NCBI GenBank assembly: GCA_009744235.1
Contig: WPHV01000008.1
Location: 222,694 to 286,693 of the forward strand
Direction: 5' to 3'
Source: Gillisella vitis
GTDB taxonomy: Bacteria > Pseudomonadota > Alphaproteobacteria > Rhizobiales > Rhizobiaceae
Length of the DNA: 64,000 nucleotides
Under the pieces are notes generated by a model. The model made no database searches. It saw only the letters and a program-made list of their open reading frames with translations, and had not been told where the DNA came from. Each line of letters opens with the position of its first letter. Within the stretch, counting starts at the first letter, position 1. Shown piece by piece: positions 8,959-16,924 of the stretch. The position numbers were made by a program, and so were the translations under genes.

Positions 8959-8992
8959 GCCTCGAGAGCAAATGTCGGAATCTTAAGGACCA

Positions 8993-9808
8993 CTAGAAGG
9001 TGGGCGGGGTATTAATCCAGATCAACGTGGCCTGGACGTCCGCCGGATTGCGCCAGGAATGCGGACGGCTGCTCTCAAAGTAAAAACTGTCGCCGGTACG
9101 AAGATCATAAAACTGGTCTCCGTCGAGAACGATCTGCAGCGCGCCCGCAAGAACGAAGATAAATTCCTCGCCCTCATGCCGATAAGCCCCTTCGCTGGAC
9201 GCGCCGGGCGCCAGATCAAACCGATGACATTCCATCTGCCGCGCCCCGGCGGCAAGGGAATGGATGGAAACACCCATCGATGTCGTCGGCCATGTCATCC
9301 ACTCGCCGTCACGCACCACTGAAACGCTCTGCTGCTGGGTTGGATGACCGTTCAGATCGGCAACCGTGGTGCCGAAGTGCTTGGCCAGGTCGTGAAGAAC
9401 GGTGATGGAAATACCCTGGGAGGTGCGCTCGAACGTCGAAAGCTGCGAGACGGAGGCTCCTGTCGCCCGGGCCACCGCCTCCAGGGTTTGATGTGACAGC
9501 CTGCGCATTTGCCGGACCCTCGCGCCAATCGCCGCCAGGTCGGTCGCCGGCTCAACCACCTCGAGTCCCTTCTGCCCCGTTTCAGGATTCCCCAGTTCCT
9601 CTTTGATTGCAGCCGGGTTCAGCCCTCTTTCGCTGCGCAACCAGGCAATCTTGGCAATGCGCTCCAGAACCGTGGAATCGTAAAGCCTCTGCCCCGATAG
9701 CGTGCGGGCTGGCTCGATCAGCCCCTGCTGTTCCCAAAGCCTCAGAGTCGATTGCGAAACACCGGACATCCGGGCAGCTTCGGCGATTTTAAGGCGGGTG
9801 TTTTGCAT
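8993..9808 (-). CDS. three-domain transcriptional regulator: MerR HTH, XRE HTH, cupin
   Basis: A 271-aa DNA-binding regulator with an unusual architecture. Residues 1-70 are a MerR-type helix-turn-helix (LKIAEAARMSGVSQSTLRLWEQQGLI, then TLSGQRLYDSTVLERI). Residues about 90-150 are an XRE/Cro-type HTH (RVRQMRRLSHQTLEAVARATG, VSQLSTFERTSQGISITVL). Residues about 185-265 are a cupin sensor domain (YRHEGEEFIFVLAGALQIVLDGD, LRTGDSFYFESSRPHSWRN). It is divergent from gabT, 141 bases away, so local control of gabT, perhaps by an amine or amino-acid ligand in the cupin, is the simplest inference. Its stop lies only 34 bases from the IS. Confidence 0.85.
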   Translation of the reverse strand: MQNTRLKIAEAARMSGVSQSTLRLWEQQGLIEPARTLSGQRLYDSTVLERIAKIAWLRSERGLNPAAIKEELGNPETGQKGLEVVEPATDLAAIGARVRQMRRLSHQTLEAVARATGASVSQLSTFERTSQGISITVLHDLAKHFGTTVADLNGHPTQQQSVSVVRDGEWMTWPTTSMGVSIHSLAAGARQMECHRFDLAPGASSEGAYRHEGEEFIFVLAGALQIVLDGDQFYDLRTGDSFYFESSRPHSWRNPADVQATLIWINTPPTF

Positions 9809-9878
9809 CCTATTTCCAGCATGGCTTAAGTGCGTTGTTTTTTTTCTAGCGGCTGTGTGATGGGCATTGCAAGTCTAC

Positions 9879-9901
9879 CGAAAAAATGTAGATATTTTTC
9901 G
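9879..9901. promoter_or_regulatory. palindrome in the regulator-gabT divergent region
   Basis: CGAAAAA and TTTTTCG form a 7-bp inverted repeat around a 9-base spacer containing TGTAGAT. It sits between the divergent regulator and gabT starts, 48 bases before the gabT ATG, where an operator for the neighbouring MerR/XRE/cupin protein would be expected. Binding is inferred from position and symmetry only. Confidence 0.45.
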
Positions 9902-9949
9902 ACATCATCCTTGCAACTTCCGATAACCCCAGGCTCGAAGGTGTTTTCA

Positions 9950-11230
9950 ATGCAGAATTTGGAACTCGCGGCACGCCGCACGAATGCCATCTCGCGCGGC
10001 GTCGGCGTGACAACCCAGGTCTATGCCGAGCGGGCCGAAAATGCCGAGATCTGGGACGTCGAGGGCCGCCGTTATATTGACTTTGCGGCCGGGATCGCCG
10101 TCGTCAATACCGGTCATCGCCACCCGAAGGTGATTGCTGCTGTGAAGGCTCAACTCGATTGCTTCACGCATACCTGCCATCAGGTCATCCCCTACGAGAA
10201 CTATGTGCGCCTTGCCGAGCGCCTCAACCAGGCCGTGCCGGGAAATTTCGAGAAGAAGACGATTTTTGTGACGACCGGCGCCGAGGCGGTCGAGAACGCC
10301 GTCAAGATCGCCCGGGCAGCAACCAACCGTTCTGCCGTCATCGCCTTCACCGGCGCCTTCCACGGCCGCACCTTCATGGGCATGACGTTGACGGGCAAGG
10401 TTACCCCCTACAAGGTCGGCTTCGGGGCGATGATGCCGGATGTCTTCCATGTCCCCTTCCCGGTCGAACTGCACGGCCAGACGATAGAGGATTCGTTGGC
10501 TGTGCTCGACAAGCTCTTTAAGGCCGACGTCGATCCGGAGCGCGTTGCAGCCTTCATCATCGAACCCGTGCAGGGCGAAGGCGGATTTTACGAAGTACCC
10601 CGGCTTTTCATGCAGAAGCTGCGCCAGATTGCCGACAAGCACGGAATCCTGCTGATCGCGGATGAAGTCCAGACAGGCTTTGCGCGCACCGGCAAGCTTT
10701 TCGCCATGGAGCATTTCGGCGTCGTTGCCGATATCACCACAATGGCCAAGGGCCTCGGTGGCGGCTTCCCCATCGCGGCTGTTACCGGCCGGGCGGAGAT
10801 CATGGACGCGCCAGGCCCAGGTGGTCTGGGCGGCACCTATGGCGGCAATCCGATCGGCATCGCCGCCGGCAATGCCGTCCTCGATGTGATTGAGGAAGAG
10901 CAATTGGCAGATCGCGCCATGTCGCTCGGCAACCGCCTTAAGCAAAGACTTCATTCGCTGTCGGATGCCGTGCCTGAAATCGCCGACATCCGCGGTCTCG
11001 GTTTCATGAACGCCGTGGAATTCAACCTGCCCGGTTCCAAGACACCGGATGCCGAATTCACCAACAAGGTGCGGACCATGGCCCTGGAAAAGGGGCTGAT
11101 TCTTCTGACCTGCGGCGTCTATGGCAATGTCATCCGCTTTTTGGCTCCCCTGACGATCGATGAGAAAACCTTCAGCGAAGCGCTCGATATCCTCGAAGAG
11201 ACATTGCGCGCCTGCACCAGGAACACTTGA
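9950..11230 (+). CDS. gabT: 4-aminobutyrate aminotransferase
   Basis: Class III PLP aminotransferase of 426 aa that converts 4-aminobutyrate and 2-oxoglutarate to succinate semialdehyde and glutamate. The ATG at 9950 follows GAAGGTG at good distance; the earlier in-frame ATG adds 40 residues foreign to the family. Motifs: GIAVVNTGHRHPKV, the cofactor-binding FVTTGAEAVENAVKIARAAT, the aspartate loop LIADEVQTGFARTGK, and the PLP lysine in TMAKGLGGGFPIAAVTG. No succinate-semialdehyde dehydrogenase gene accompanies it in the window. It lies inside the IS-bounded stretch and is controlled presumably by the divergent regulator. Confidence 0.9.
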   Translation: MQNLELAARRTNAISRGVGVTTQVYAERAENAEIWDVEGRRYIDFAAGIAVVNTGHRHPKVIAAVKAQLDCFTHTCHQVIPYENYVRLAERLNQAVPGNFEKKTIFVTTGAEAVENAVKIARAATNRSAVIAFTGAFHGRTFMGMTLTGKVTPYKVGFGAMMPDVFHVPFPVELHGQTIEDSLAVLDKLFKADVDPERVAAFIIEPVQGEGGFYEVPRLFMQKLRQIADKHGILLIADEVQTGFARTGKLFAMEHFGVVADITTMAKGLGGGFPIAAVTGRAEIMDAPGPGGLGGTYGGNPIGIAAGNAVLDVIEEEQLADRAMSLGNRLKQRLHSLSDAVPEIADIRGLGFMNAVEFNLPGSKTPDAEFTNKVRTMALEKGLILLTCGVYGNVIRFLAPLTIDEKTFSEALDILEETLRACTRNT

Positions 11231-11681
11231 CGCTATGATTTCGGACGGTCTCCTGTCCAAGCTCTAGCGATCAGAACCGACTTGGACATCTGAACAGCCA
11301 GCCTATTGATTTGCATGTGTCAGCTGACCGGAAATATCAGGTCAGCTTTCAGTGCAAATCAATAATTGTTGGGCTTGGCGCAAATATAAATAATAGAAAA
11401 AGCCCGCCATATTACAAATGCAATCCATCTTTGATGTAAAAGCTGACGCAGAACCTGTTCAATACATCTGCGAGCCGTGTTAACCGGACGCGATAGAGAT
11501 GGTGGATGCATCGGTTTTTCCGGTTTCACGATGCGGCTCAACGAAAAGGCACTCGAGCACCCAACCTATCCGGCTTGTAATACGATAGCGCCCTGCCTCA
11601 ATGCAACGCTCCACCGTTCCCCAGGCTCCTGAGAGATCAGCGCGAAGACGCAGAAGAGGGAGTGGCCGACGTCGCTTGCGC
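11231..11681. other. intergenic region after gabT
   Basis: About 450 bases without a supported gene. It contains the 61-base palindrome at 11304-11364, an inverted pair TGTCCAA / TTGGACA just before it that may help end gabT transcription, and AT-rich sequence. Short frames on either strand have no family resemblance. Confidence 0.4.
11304..11364. repeat. long two-part palindrome downstream of gabT
   Basis: A 61-base hairpin-forming sequence. The outer arms are TATTGATTTGCA and its exact complement TGCAAATCAATA (12 bp); the inner arms are AGCTGACC and GGTCAGCT (8 bp) around a 10-base loop, separated from the outer stem by short unpaired stretches. It has no following T-run, so it is not a standard terminator. 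A mobile palindromic repeat or the end of a lost element is possible. Confidence 0.55.
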
Positions 11682-11950
11682 CTACGCGCTCACCGCTCTC
11701 AGAAGCGAGATTGTCGTTGCCTGCGCCGTTTTCGGGATATCCGCATATCCCTCTCTGTACTGAAGTTTCCTCATAACCGCGCGCGCGAAGCCTGGATCCA
11801 TTCGCTCCGCCACTGCCAAGGCAGCGGTGGCCTTGTTCTTGAATGGCAGGAGAGCTTCGATAACGTAAGTGTCGCCATATGCCTTGGCGACGCAAGCAAT
11901 ATCGAACATGTCGCGTGGTCGAAGAGGCTTTCCCATTGGCTCATCAGCAC
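11682..11950 (-). pseudogene. C-terminal remnant resembling an AbiEii/nucleotidyltransferase toxin
   Basis: The minus-strand frame here reads EPMGKPLRPRDMFDIACVAKAYG and continues through ALAVAERMDPGFARAVM to a stop at 11682. The RPRDMFDIA stretch recalls the conserved RDLYD-type motif of AbiEii-type nucleotidyltransferases. The catalytic N-terminal half with its GGTAL-like motif is missing, and the upstream part of the frame overlaps another gene. I read it as the tail of a degraded toxin gene; the family call is tentative. Confidence 0.4.
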
Positions 11951-11955
11951 AGCCC

Positions 11956-12219
11956 TCAAGCGGCGAGAGCAAGCGGGTATCCGGCGAGCTGCGAGAATTT
12001 CTGGGCGATCTCGGATGCAACCCCGTGATCGATGTTCATCTCATCCAGAAACTGTTGCTGGAGATCTGCTTTCACTTCGGAATAGAATGAGAATGCCGAA
12101 GCATCGAAAGTCTCAACACTCGCGAAATCGGCAATCTTGGACGCGAGTTGCGCAGCCGAAAGGTCCGTCCCGTAAGGGGCGTTCAAAGTCGACAATACCT
12201 TAAACGCAACGCTCGACAT
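11956..12219 (-). CDS. hypothetical protein, 87 aa
   Basis: A small acidic, alanine-rich protein of unknown function. I chose the ATG at 12219 because GGTGGTG precedes it at a normal distance; a TTG seven codons earlier is the alternative. The sequence (MSSVAFKVLSTLNAPYG, then TDLSAAQLASKIADFAS) looks like a folded helical protein rather than a shadow frame. It ends close to the AbiEii-like remnant on the same strand, so it may be the partner gene of a broken toxin-antitoxin pair, but nothing in the sequence proves that. Confidence 0.45.
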   Translation of the reverse strand: MSSVAFKVLSTLNAPYGTDLSAAQLASKIADFASVETFDASAFSFYSEVKADLQQQFLDEMNIDHGVASEIAQKFSQLAGYPLALAA

Positions 12220-12385
12220 CGTTATCACCACCATTTCCAATCAACTATATAAGACCTACCCGTTAAAAACGCAAGAAACACCGCAGGCGCAGGGCCTTCA
12301 GGCTATCATCCGTGCCGGGACGCGGACAGAGCCTCCTTCTAGGAGATCGAACTGTAGACTGCGCAAATATTGACAGACACGATTA

Positions 12386-12400
12386 GAACATTTAGTGAAC
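12386..12400 (+). promoter_or_regulatory. LexA (SOS) box of the alphaproteobacterial type
   Basis: GAAC ATTTAGT GAAC is an exact GAAC-N7-GAAC direct repeat, the reverse-strand form of the GTTC-N7-GTTC motif known for LexA in Alphaproteobacteria. It ends five bases before the ATG of the radical SAM repair gene. Its place ahead of a DNA-repair operon makes it a credible SOS operator rather than a chance match. Confidence 0.75.
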
Positions 12401-12405
12401 ATTGT

Positions 12406-13638
12406 ATGAAAAAGTCACTCAAAGAACGCCTCGCCATTCTGTCGGATGCCGCAAAATACGATGCGTCTTGCGCCTCCAGCGGAACGACAAAGCGGAACGC
12501 GGCAGCTGCGGGCGGGCTGGGATCGACGGAGGGCTCCGGGATCTGCCATGCCTATGCGCCAGACGGGCGATGCATTTCTCTTCTCAAAATCCTGATGACG
12601 AATTTCTGTATTTACGACTGTGCGTATTGTATCAACCGGTCGTCCAGCAACGTTGAGCGGGCGCGGTTTTCGGTTGAGGACGTCATCTGGCTGACACTCG
12701 AATTCTACCGCCGCAATTACATTGAGGGTCTCTTTCTGTCCTCTGGCATCATCCGCTCTTCCGATTACACAATGGAGGAGATGGTCCGCATCGCTCGCGA
12801 ATTGCGCACGACACATAATTTCCATGGCTATATTCATCTCAAATCTATTCCCGAGGCATCGCCGCAACTGATTGAAGAGGCCGGGCTCTACGCCGATCGC
12901 CTTTCGATCAATATCGAATTGCCGACCGATGCGGGCATCGGGAAATTCGCCCCGGAAAAGCGGCCCGACAACATTCGTCAGTCGATGGGCAATTTGCGCT
13001 TGAAGATCGAAGAAATGGCCGACCCGACCCTACAGACCAAGCGGCGAAAGAGGTTCGCACCCGCCGGGCAAAGCACCCAGATGATCGTCGGCGCCGACGC
13101 TGCCGACGATGCGACCATCCTTGGCACCAGTGCGAGGCTCTATGGAAGCTATGGCTTGAAGCGTGTCTATTATTCCGCCTTCAGCCCGATCCCGGATTCG
13201 TCGAAAAACCTTCCGCTGATCAAGCCGCCGCTGATGCGGGAGCATCGACTGTATCAGGCAGACTGGCTCTATCGATTCTACGGGTTCGACATCGCAGAGA
13301 TCACGGCGGCACGGCCAGACGGCATGCTCGATCTCGACCTCGATCCGAAACTGGCCTGGGCGCTTGGCCATCGGGATCGATTTCCAGTCGACATCAATCT
13401 CGCCGACAAGGAAGCGCTTCTGCGTGTGCCTGGCTTCGGCACAAAGACCGTCACATCCATTCTCTCAACACGGCGGTTCAAGCGGCTGCGGCTCGAGGAT
13501 ATCGGGCGTCTCGGCGTGTCCTTCAAAAAAGTCCAGCCGTTCATCATTGCTGAGGGTTGGACGCCGCATCGCTTGATCGATCGCGCCGACTTGCGGGCGA
13601 TGTTCATGCCGAAGCCCGAACAATTATCGTTATTATGA
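12406..13638 (+). CDS. putative DNA modification/repair radical SAM protein
   Basis: A 410-aa radical SAM protein of the family always found with UdgX/DUF4130 proteins. The cluster motif is FCIYDCAYC (C-x3-C-x2-C), preceded by the conserved DAAKYDASCASSGT and CHAYAPDGRCISLLKILMTNFC, with YYSAFSPIPDSS in the middle and a helix-hairpin-helix DNA-binding motif (LLRVPGFGTKTVTSIL) near the C-terminus. The reaction is not known; repair or modification of DNA is inferred from the HhH and the partner. ATG at 12406 fits the family start; an upstream TTG at 12370 is possible but would place the LexA box inside the gene. Its stop overlaps the next start (ATGA). Confidence 0.88.
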   Translation: MKKSLKERLAILSDAAKYDASCASSGTTKRNAAAAGGLGSTEGSGICHAYAPDGRCISLLKILMTNFCIYDCAYCINRSSSNVERARFSVEDVIWLTLEFYRRNYIEGLFLSSGIIRSSDYTMEEMVRIARELRTTHNFHGYIHLKSIPEASPQLIEEAGLYADRLSINIELPTDAGIGKFAPEKRPDNIRQSMGNLRLKIEEMADPTLQTKRRKRFAPAGQSTQMIVGADAADDATILGTSARLYGSYGLKRVYYSAFSPIPDSSKNLPLIKPPLMREHRLYQADWLYRFYGFDIAEITAARPDGMLDLDLDPKLAWALGHRDRFPVDINLADKEALLRVPGFGTKTVTSILSTRRFKRLRLEDIGRLGVSFKKVQPFIIAEGWTPHRLIDRADLRAMFMPKPEQLSLL

Positions 13639-15113
13639 CTGAGACCTGCTTTCTCGAAGGTCGCGGTGATCTGTCTGAATGGCGCGAGGCCGCGCGACGA
13701 TGCCTACAGGCCGGGATCGAACCAAAGGCAATCGACTGGCGGCTTATCGGTGATGAACAGGGCTTGTTTGGTGCTGATGCAAGCCAATCCAAAGAGGGCA
13801 GCACGCCAAGCCCGGCAGAACCCACAGGTGGAACGGCGCAGATGTCCGTCCCAGCAGCCTTCCTTCAGCTTGCAGAAGCCGTTGTGTGTCATTCCGATCC
13901 CGGCCGCTTCGCATTGCTGTATCGCCTTCTCTTTCGGTTGAGGCAGGAAAGGCAGCTTCTTGAGGTGAAGACGGATGCCGATGTGGCGCTGGCGTACCGG
14001 ATGCAGAAGTCCGTGGGGCGCGATTATCATAAGATGACAGCCTTCCTGCGCTTCAAGGAAGTGCCATTGCCTGTTGGTGTTGCAGGCCGGCGGCGCTTTG
14101 TCGCCTGGTTTGAGCCTGACCACTTTATCGTTGCGCGCGTCGCGCCGTTTTTCCAACGTCGGTTCAATGACATGGATTGGATTATCCTGACGCCCCACGG
14201 GTCCGCGTCCTGGGATGGCCAGACACTTCTGACGTCGACCGAACCGGCGGTAAAGCCTGATATACGCGATGAAACCGACGATCTCTGGCGCATATATTAT
14301 GCATCCATCTTCAATCCCGCCCGCTTGAAGGTGAAGATGATGATGACGGAGATGCCGAAGAAATATTGGAAGAACCTGCCGGAGGCAGAGCTTATTCCCG
14401 GCCTGATTGCCGGGGCGGAAGCCAAGCTGATGGATATGGCCCGTCGCCAAGCAAGCGAGCCGCTCCCTTTCCATCATCGCCTCCAGGACGCCGCCGCGCG
14501 TGTGCCCGCAGCGCCAGCGGCTGAAGCGGACACGATAGACGCGCTGCGCCAGGAAGCCCGACGCTGCAATCGATGTGATCTCTCCTGCCGGGCAACACAG
14601 ACCGTGTTTGGCGAAGGGCCTGTCGATGCAGAGATCATGATCGTTGGAGAGCAGCCGGGGGACCAGGAGGATCTCGCAGGCAGGCCGTTCGTCGGACCGG
14701 CGGGCCGCGTGTTCGACGAGGCTCTGGCGCAGGTCGGCCTGGACCGGCAGGCGCTCTACGTCACCAACGCGGTGAAGCATTTCAAGTATGAGCCACGGGG
14801 AAAGCGCCGTATCCATCAGCGCCCGAATATCGCAGAGGTGCAGCACTGCAGGTGGTGGCTCACCAAAGAGATCGATATGGTGAAACCGAAACTGATTGTC
14901 GCCATGGGCGCGGTCGCGCTGTTTTCGCTCACCGATCGAAAGGACCGTTTGGAGGATGTCCGCAGCCGGCCAATTGTCATGGACGAAACGCGACATCTAT
15001 TCGTCACCGTTCATCCCTCCTACCTGCTGCGTATTCCAGACGAGATCAAGAGAAACGAAGAACTCGCGCGCTTTCGAGACGACATAAGCCAGATCGGTAG
15101 ACTTGTTGCATAA
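13635..15113 (+). CDS. DUF4130 - UdgX-type uracil-DNA glycosylase fusion
   Basis: A 492-aa fusion. Roughly the first 270 residues are the DUF4130 domain (HKMTAFLRFKEVPLP, FVAWFEPDHFIVARVAPFFQRRF). After a linker, the C-terminal 190 or so residues are a family-4-like uracil-DNA glycosylase: CNRCDL for the iron-sulfur cluster, GEQPGDQEDLAGRPFVGPAG for the active-site loop, and the UdgX-specific insertion GKRRIHQRP, then HPSYLLRI. In studied UdgX the histidine in KRRIH bonds covalently to the abasic site after uracil removal. The start overlaps the stop of the radical SAM gene, so the pair is one SOS-type transcription unit. Confidence 0.9.
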   Translation: MTETCFLEGRGDLSEWREAARRCLQAGIEPKAIDWRLIGDEQGLFGADASQSKEGSTPSPAEPTGGTAQMSVPAAFLQLAEAVVCHSDPGRFALLYRLLFRLRQERQLLEVKTDADVALAYRMQKSVGRDYHKMTAFLRFKEVPLPVGVAGRRRFVAWFEPDHFIVARVAPFFQRRFNDMDWIILTPHGSASWDGQTLLTSTEPAVKPDIRDETDDLWRIYYASIFNPARLKVKMMMTEMPKKYWKNLPEAELIPGLIAGAEAKLMDMARRQASEPLPFHHRLQDAAARVPAAPAAEADTIDALRQEARRCNRCDLSCRATQTVFGEGPVDAEIMIVGEQPGDQEDLAGRPFVGPAGRVFDEALAQVGLDRQALYVTNAVKHFKYEPRGKRRIHQRPNIAEVQHCRWWLTKEIDMVKPKLIVAMGAVALFSLTDRKDRLEDVRSRPIVMDETRHLFVTVHPSYLLRIPDEIKRNEELARFRDDISQIGRLVA

Positions 15114-15114
15114 G

Positions 15115-15531
15115 GGGATCGCTTCTTTCCTCTGAGAAGTTTCCGCATCAGTCGTTTGGCGGCCTTGGTATTGCGGTGGCTCTGCACCGCCCGTCGATAA
15201 CGAAGCCATCTTGATCGACAGCGCGCCACAGCCAGTGTTTCTTGGCGCCAATCGAGATGACGACCCTATCGAGCTGTCAGTTGTCGCCAAGCCGGTCGGC
15301 GGATCGTCTCCGGATATCGTTCGCAAAGTGACGGCCGAATTGCTCCACCCAGAGACGCACTGTCTGGTGCGAAACGATGATGCCATGCGCCGCCAGCAGA
15401 TCTTCGACCATGCGCAGATTGGGTGGAAAATGAAGATAGAGCCACACGGCGTGGGCAATCACTTCAGCTGGAAACCGATGGCGACGATAAAGGCGTTCAC
15501 GAGGGACTTGGGTCATACTGAAAGATCGCAC
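15115..15531 (-). pseudogene. decayed IS6-family transposase
   Basis: The minus strand from 15531 encodes a normal IS6 transposase N-terminus (RLYRRHRFPAEVIAHAVWLYLHF, then VEDLLAAHGIIVSHQTVRLWVEQFG). The reading then shifts: the catalytic-core segment ISIGAKKHWLWRAVDQDGFVID appears in another frame, and RNTKAAKRLMRKLLRGK in yet another. The rest of the gene, including the second Asp and the Glu, is gone. The remnant directly abuts the stop codon of the udgX gene, so the end of the repair cassette coincides with an IS scar. Confidence 0.85.
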
Positions 15532-15552
15532 AGGTCTACCGCCGACAGGTTA

Positions 15553-15660
15553 ACTCTAGGGTGCCGACAGAACACATCGGATGTTGTTCAGCGGCATTAC
15601 GCACGCTTCCTACCGCAGGACAAGGCGGCGCTTGCGGTGAAAATCCTCAATCAGGTTTAG
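15553..15660 (+). pseudogene. C-terminal fragment of a tyrosine recombinase/integrase
   Basis: The plus-strand frame ending at 15660 reads TLGCRQNTSDVVQRHYARFLPQ and stops soon after. This resembles the last part of tyrosine recombinases, LGH-x-NT-S-x-V-x-RHYAR, where the Tyr is the DNA nucleophile; the usual His of LGH is Cys here. The rest of the gene is missing, cut off beside the IS6 remnant. It is best explained as debris of an integrase that once moved a genomic island. Confidence 0.5.
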
Positions 15661-15839
15661 GAAGCTGCATAGCGGGTCGGATGAATAGCTGATCCGCATC
15701 TGCCTGGACGTCTGTCATCTTCGCCTTGAACGGACACGAGCCGTCACCTGTGTTTGGCAGATTCCATAAATAATAAGGCGACCATAAGGAAGCCACATAA
15801 TATCTTGTATTTGATAAAATTACGTGGTTTTATGCGGAT

Positions 15840-16295
15840 ATGGATATCATAGACCGCAAAATAATCAGTCTTCTTGCCGAAGACGCCCGCCGCTCGCTTG
15901 CCGATATAGGCAGTATCGTCGAGCTTTCCGCGTCGGCCGTGAACGAGCGCATCAGACGCCTGACCGCGAGTGGGGCGATCCGCCGTGTCACCGTTGATGC
16001 AGATCCATCCGCATTCGATTTGCCGGTGATCGCCTTCGTGTGGATCGCATTGGCGGCGGATGCGGACGAAGCCAGCTTTCGTACCTATGCAGCCTCTCAG
16101 TCCGCTATTGCGGAATGTCACCATGTAACCGGGCAATGGTCCTATCTGATCAAGGTTCATGTTGCGTCGCTGGTGGAAATCGAAGCCTTTCTGGCGGCAA
16201 TGAAACAGAACAGATTCCTTGCACGTAGCGAGACAATCATCGCTCTCTCATCCGTGGTGCCAGGACCATTCATACCGAAGGGAAGTTTGGACTGA
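15840..16295 (+). CDS. Lrp/AsnC-family transcriptional regulator
   Basis: A 151-aa regulator with an N-terminal helix-turn-helix (DRKIISLLAEDARRSLADIG, then LSASAVNERIRRLTASGAIRR) and a C-terminal RAM/AsnC ligand-binding domain (HHVTGQWSYLIKVHVASLVEIEAFL). Proteins of this family sense amino acids. It overlaps the start of the LysE-type exporter by one base (TGATG), a frequent pairing in which the regulator controls export of the amino acid it senses. The specific amino acid is not evident. Confidence 0.9.
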   Translation: MDIIDRKIISLLAEDARRSLADIGSIVELSASAVNERIRRLTASGAIRRVTVDADPSAFDLPVIAFVWIALAADADEASFRTYAASQSAIAECHHVTGQWSYLIKVHVASLVEIEAFLAAMKQNRFLARSETIIALSSVVPGPFIPKGSLD

Positions 16296-16924
16296 TGGAA
16301 CTGACACTCATTTTGAAAAGCATTGTGCTTGGTCTTGCTGTCGCAGCCCCGCTCGGCCCCATCGGCGCCTTGTGCATCAACCGGACCCTTGAACGTGGGT
16401 TCTGGGCCGGGGTGGCGGGCGGCTTTGGGACTGCTCTGGCGGATGCCGTCTACGCCAGTCTCGCAGCGCTTGGTTTTTCCGCTTTCGCGGCGACCCTCGC
16501 GACAATCGATACGCCGCTCAAAATCATCGGTGGACTTTTCATGGTGTGGCTCGGCTGGAAAAGCCTGAAGCCCAAACCTCTCGCGGACGCGGCCAAGGTT
16601 GGAGCGCGCGATCTTTTCGGTACCATCGCTGCAACCTTTTTCCTGACGATCACCAACCCCGTAACCATTCTGTCCTTTGCAGCAATTTTCGCGGGTCTTG
16701 GCCTTGCTGACGCATCGGGGGCGACAAATGCATTTTTCGTGGTCGCAGGCGTTTTCCTTGGCTCGTTGCTGTGGTGGTTCCTATTGAGTGGCGGCATTGC
16801 ATTGGCGCAACAGCGCCTTCCCTCGAGTTTTGCCCGCTGGGTGTCCCGTTTGTCCGGACTGATATTGATCTCGTTCGGGCTTTTTGCCCTCGGTTCAATT
16901 GCTTGGGGCATGATTGCTCGATGA
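16295..16924 (+). CDS. LysE/RhtB-family amino acid exporter
   Basis: A 209-aa inner-membrane protein with about six hydrophobic segments and the LysE family opening (LGLAVAAPLGPIGALCINRTLERGFWAGVAGGFGTALADA). The conserved FFLTITNPVTILSFAAIFAGL region follows in the middle. It exports amino acids or related small molecules with proton exchange. It is translationally coupled to the preceding Lrp/AsnC gene, which probably regulates it. Confidence 0.9.
   Translation: MELTLILKSIVLGLAVAAPLGPIGALCINRTLERGFWAGVAGGFGTALADAVYASLAALGFSAFAATLATIDTPLKIIGGLFMVWLGWKSLKPKPLADAAKVGARDLFGTIAATFFLTITNPVTILSFAAIFAGLGLADASGATNAFFVVAGVFLGSLLWWFLLSGGIALAQQRLPSSFARWVSRLSGLILISFGLFALGSIAWGMIAR

Noticed and set aside
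9947-11260. 437-codon minus-strand frame opposite gabT
   Set aside because: It is the mirror frame of a clear aminotransferase gene with high-GC third positions; its translation is His/Asp-rich without family motifs.
11359-11541. 60-codon minus-strand frame after gabT
   Set aside because: Short, low-complexity translation beside a palindrome; no ribosome site.
13704-14996. 430-codon minus-strand frame opposite the UdgX fusion
   Set aside because: Shadow of the real gene, which has intact UdgX motifs; the antisense product has no recognisable domain.
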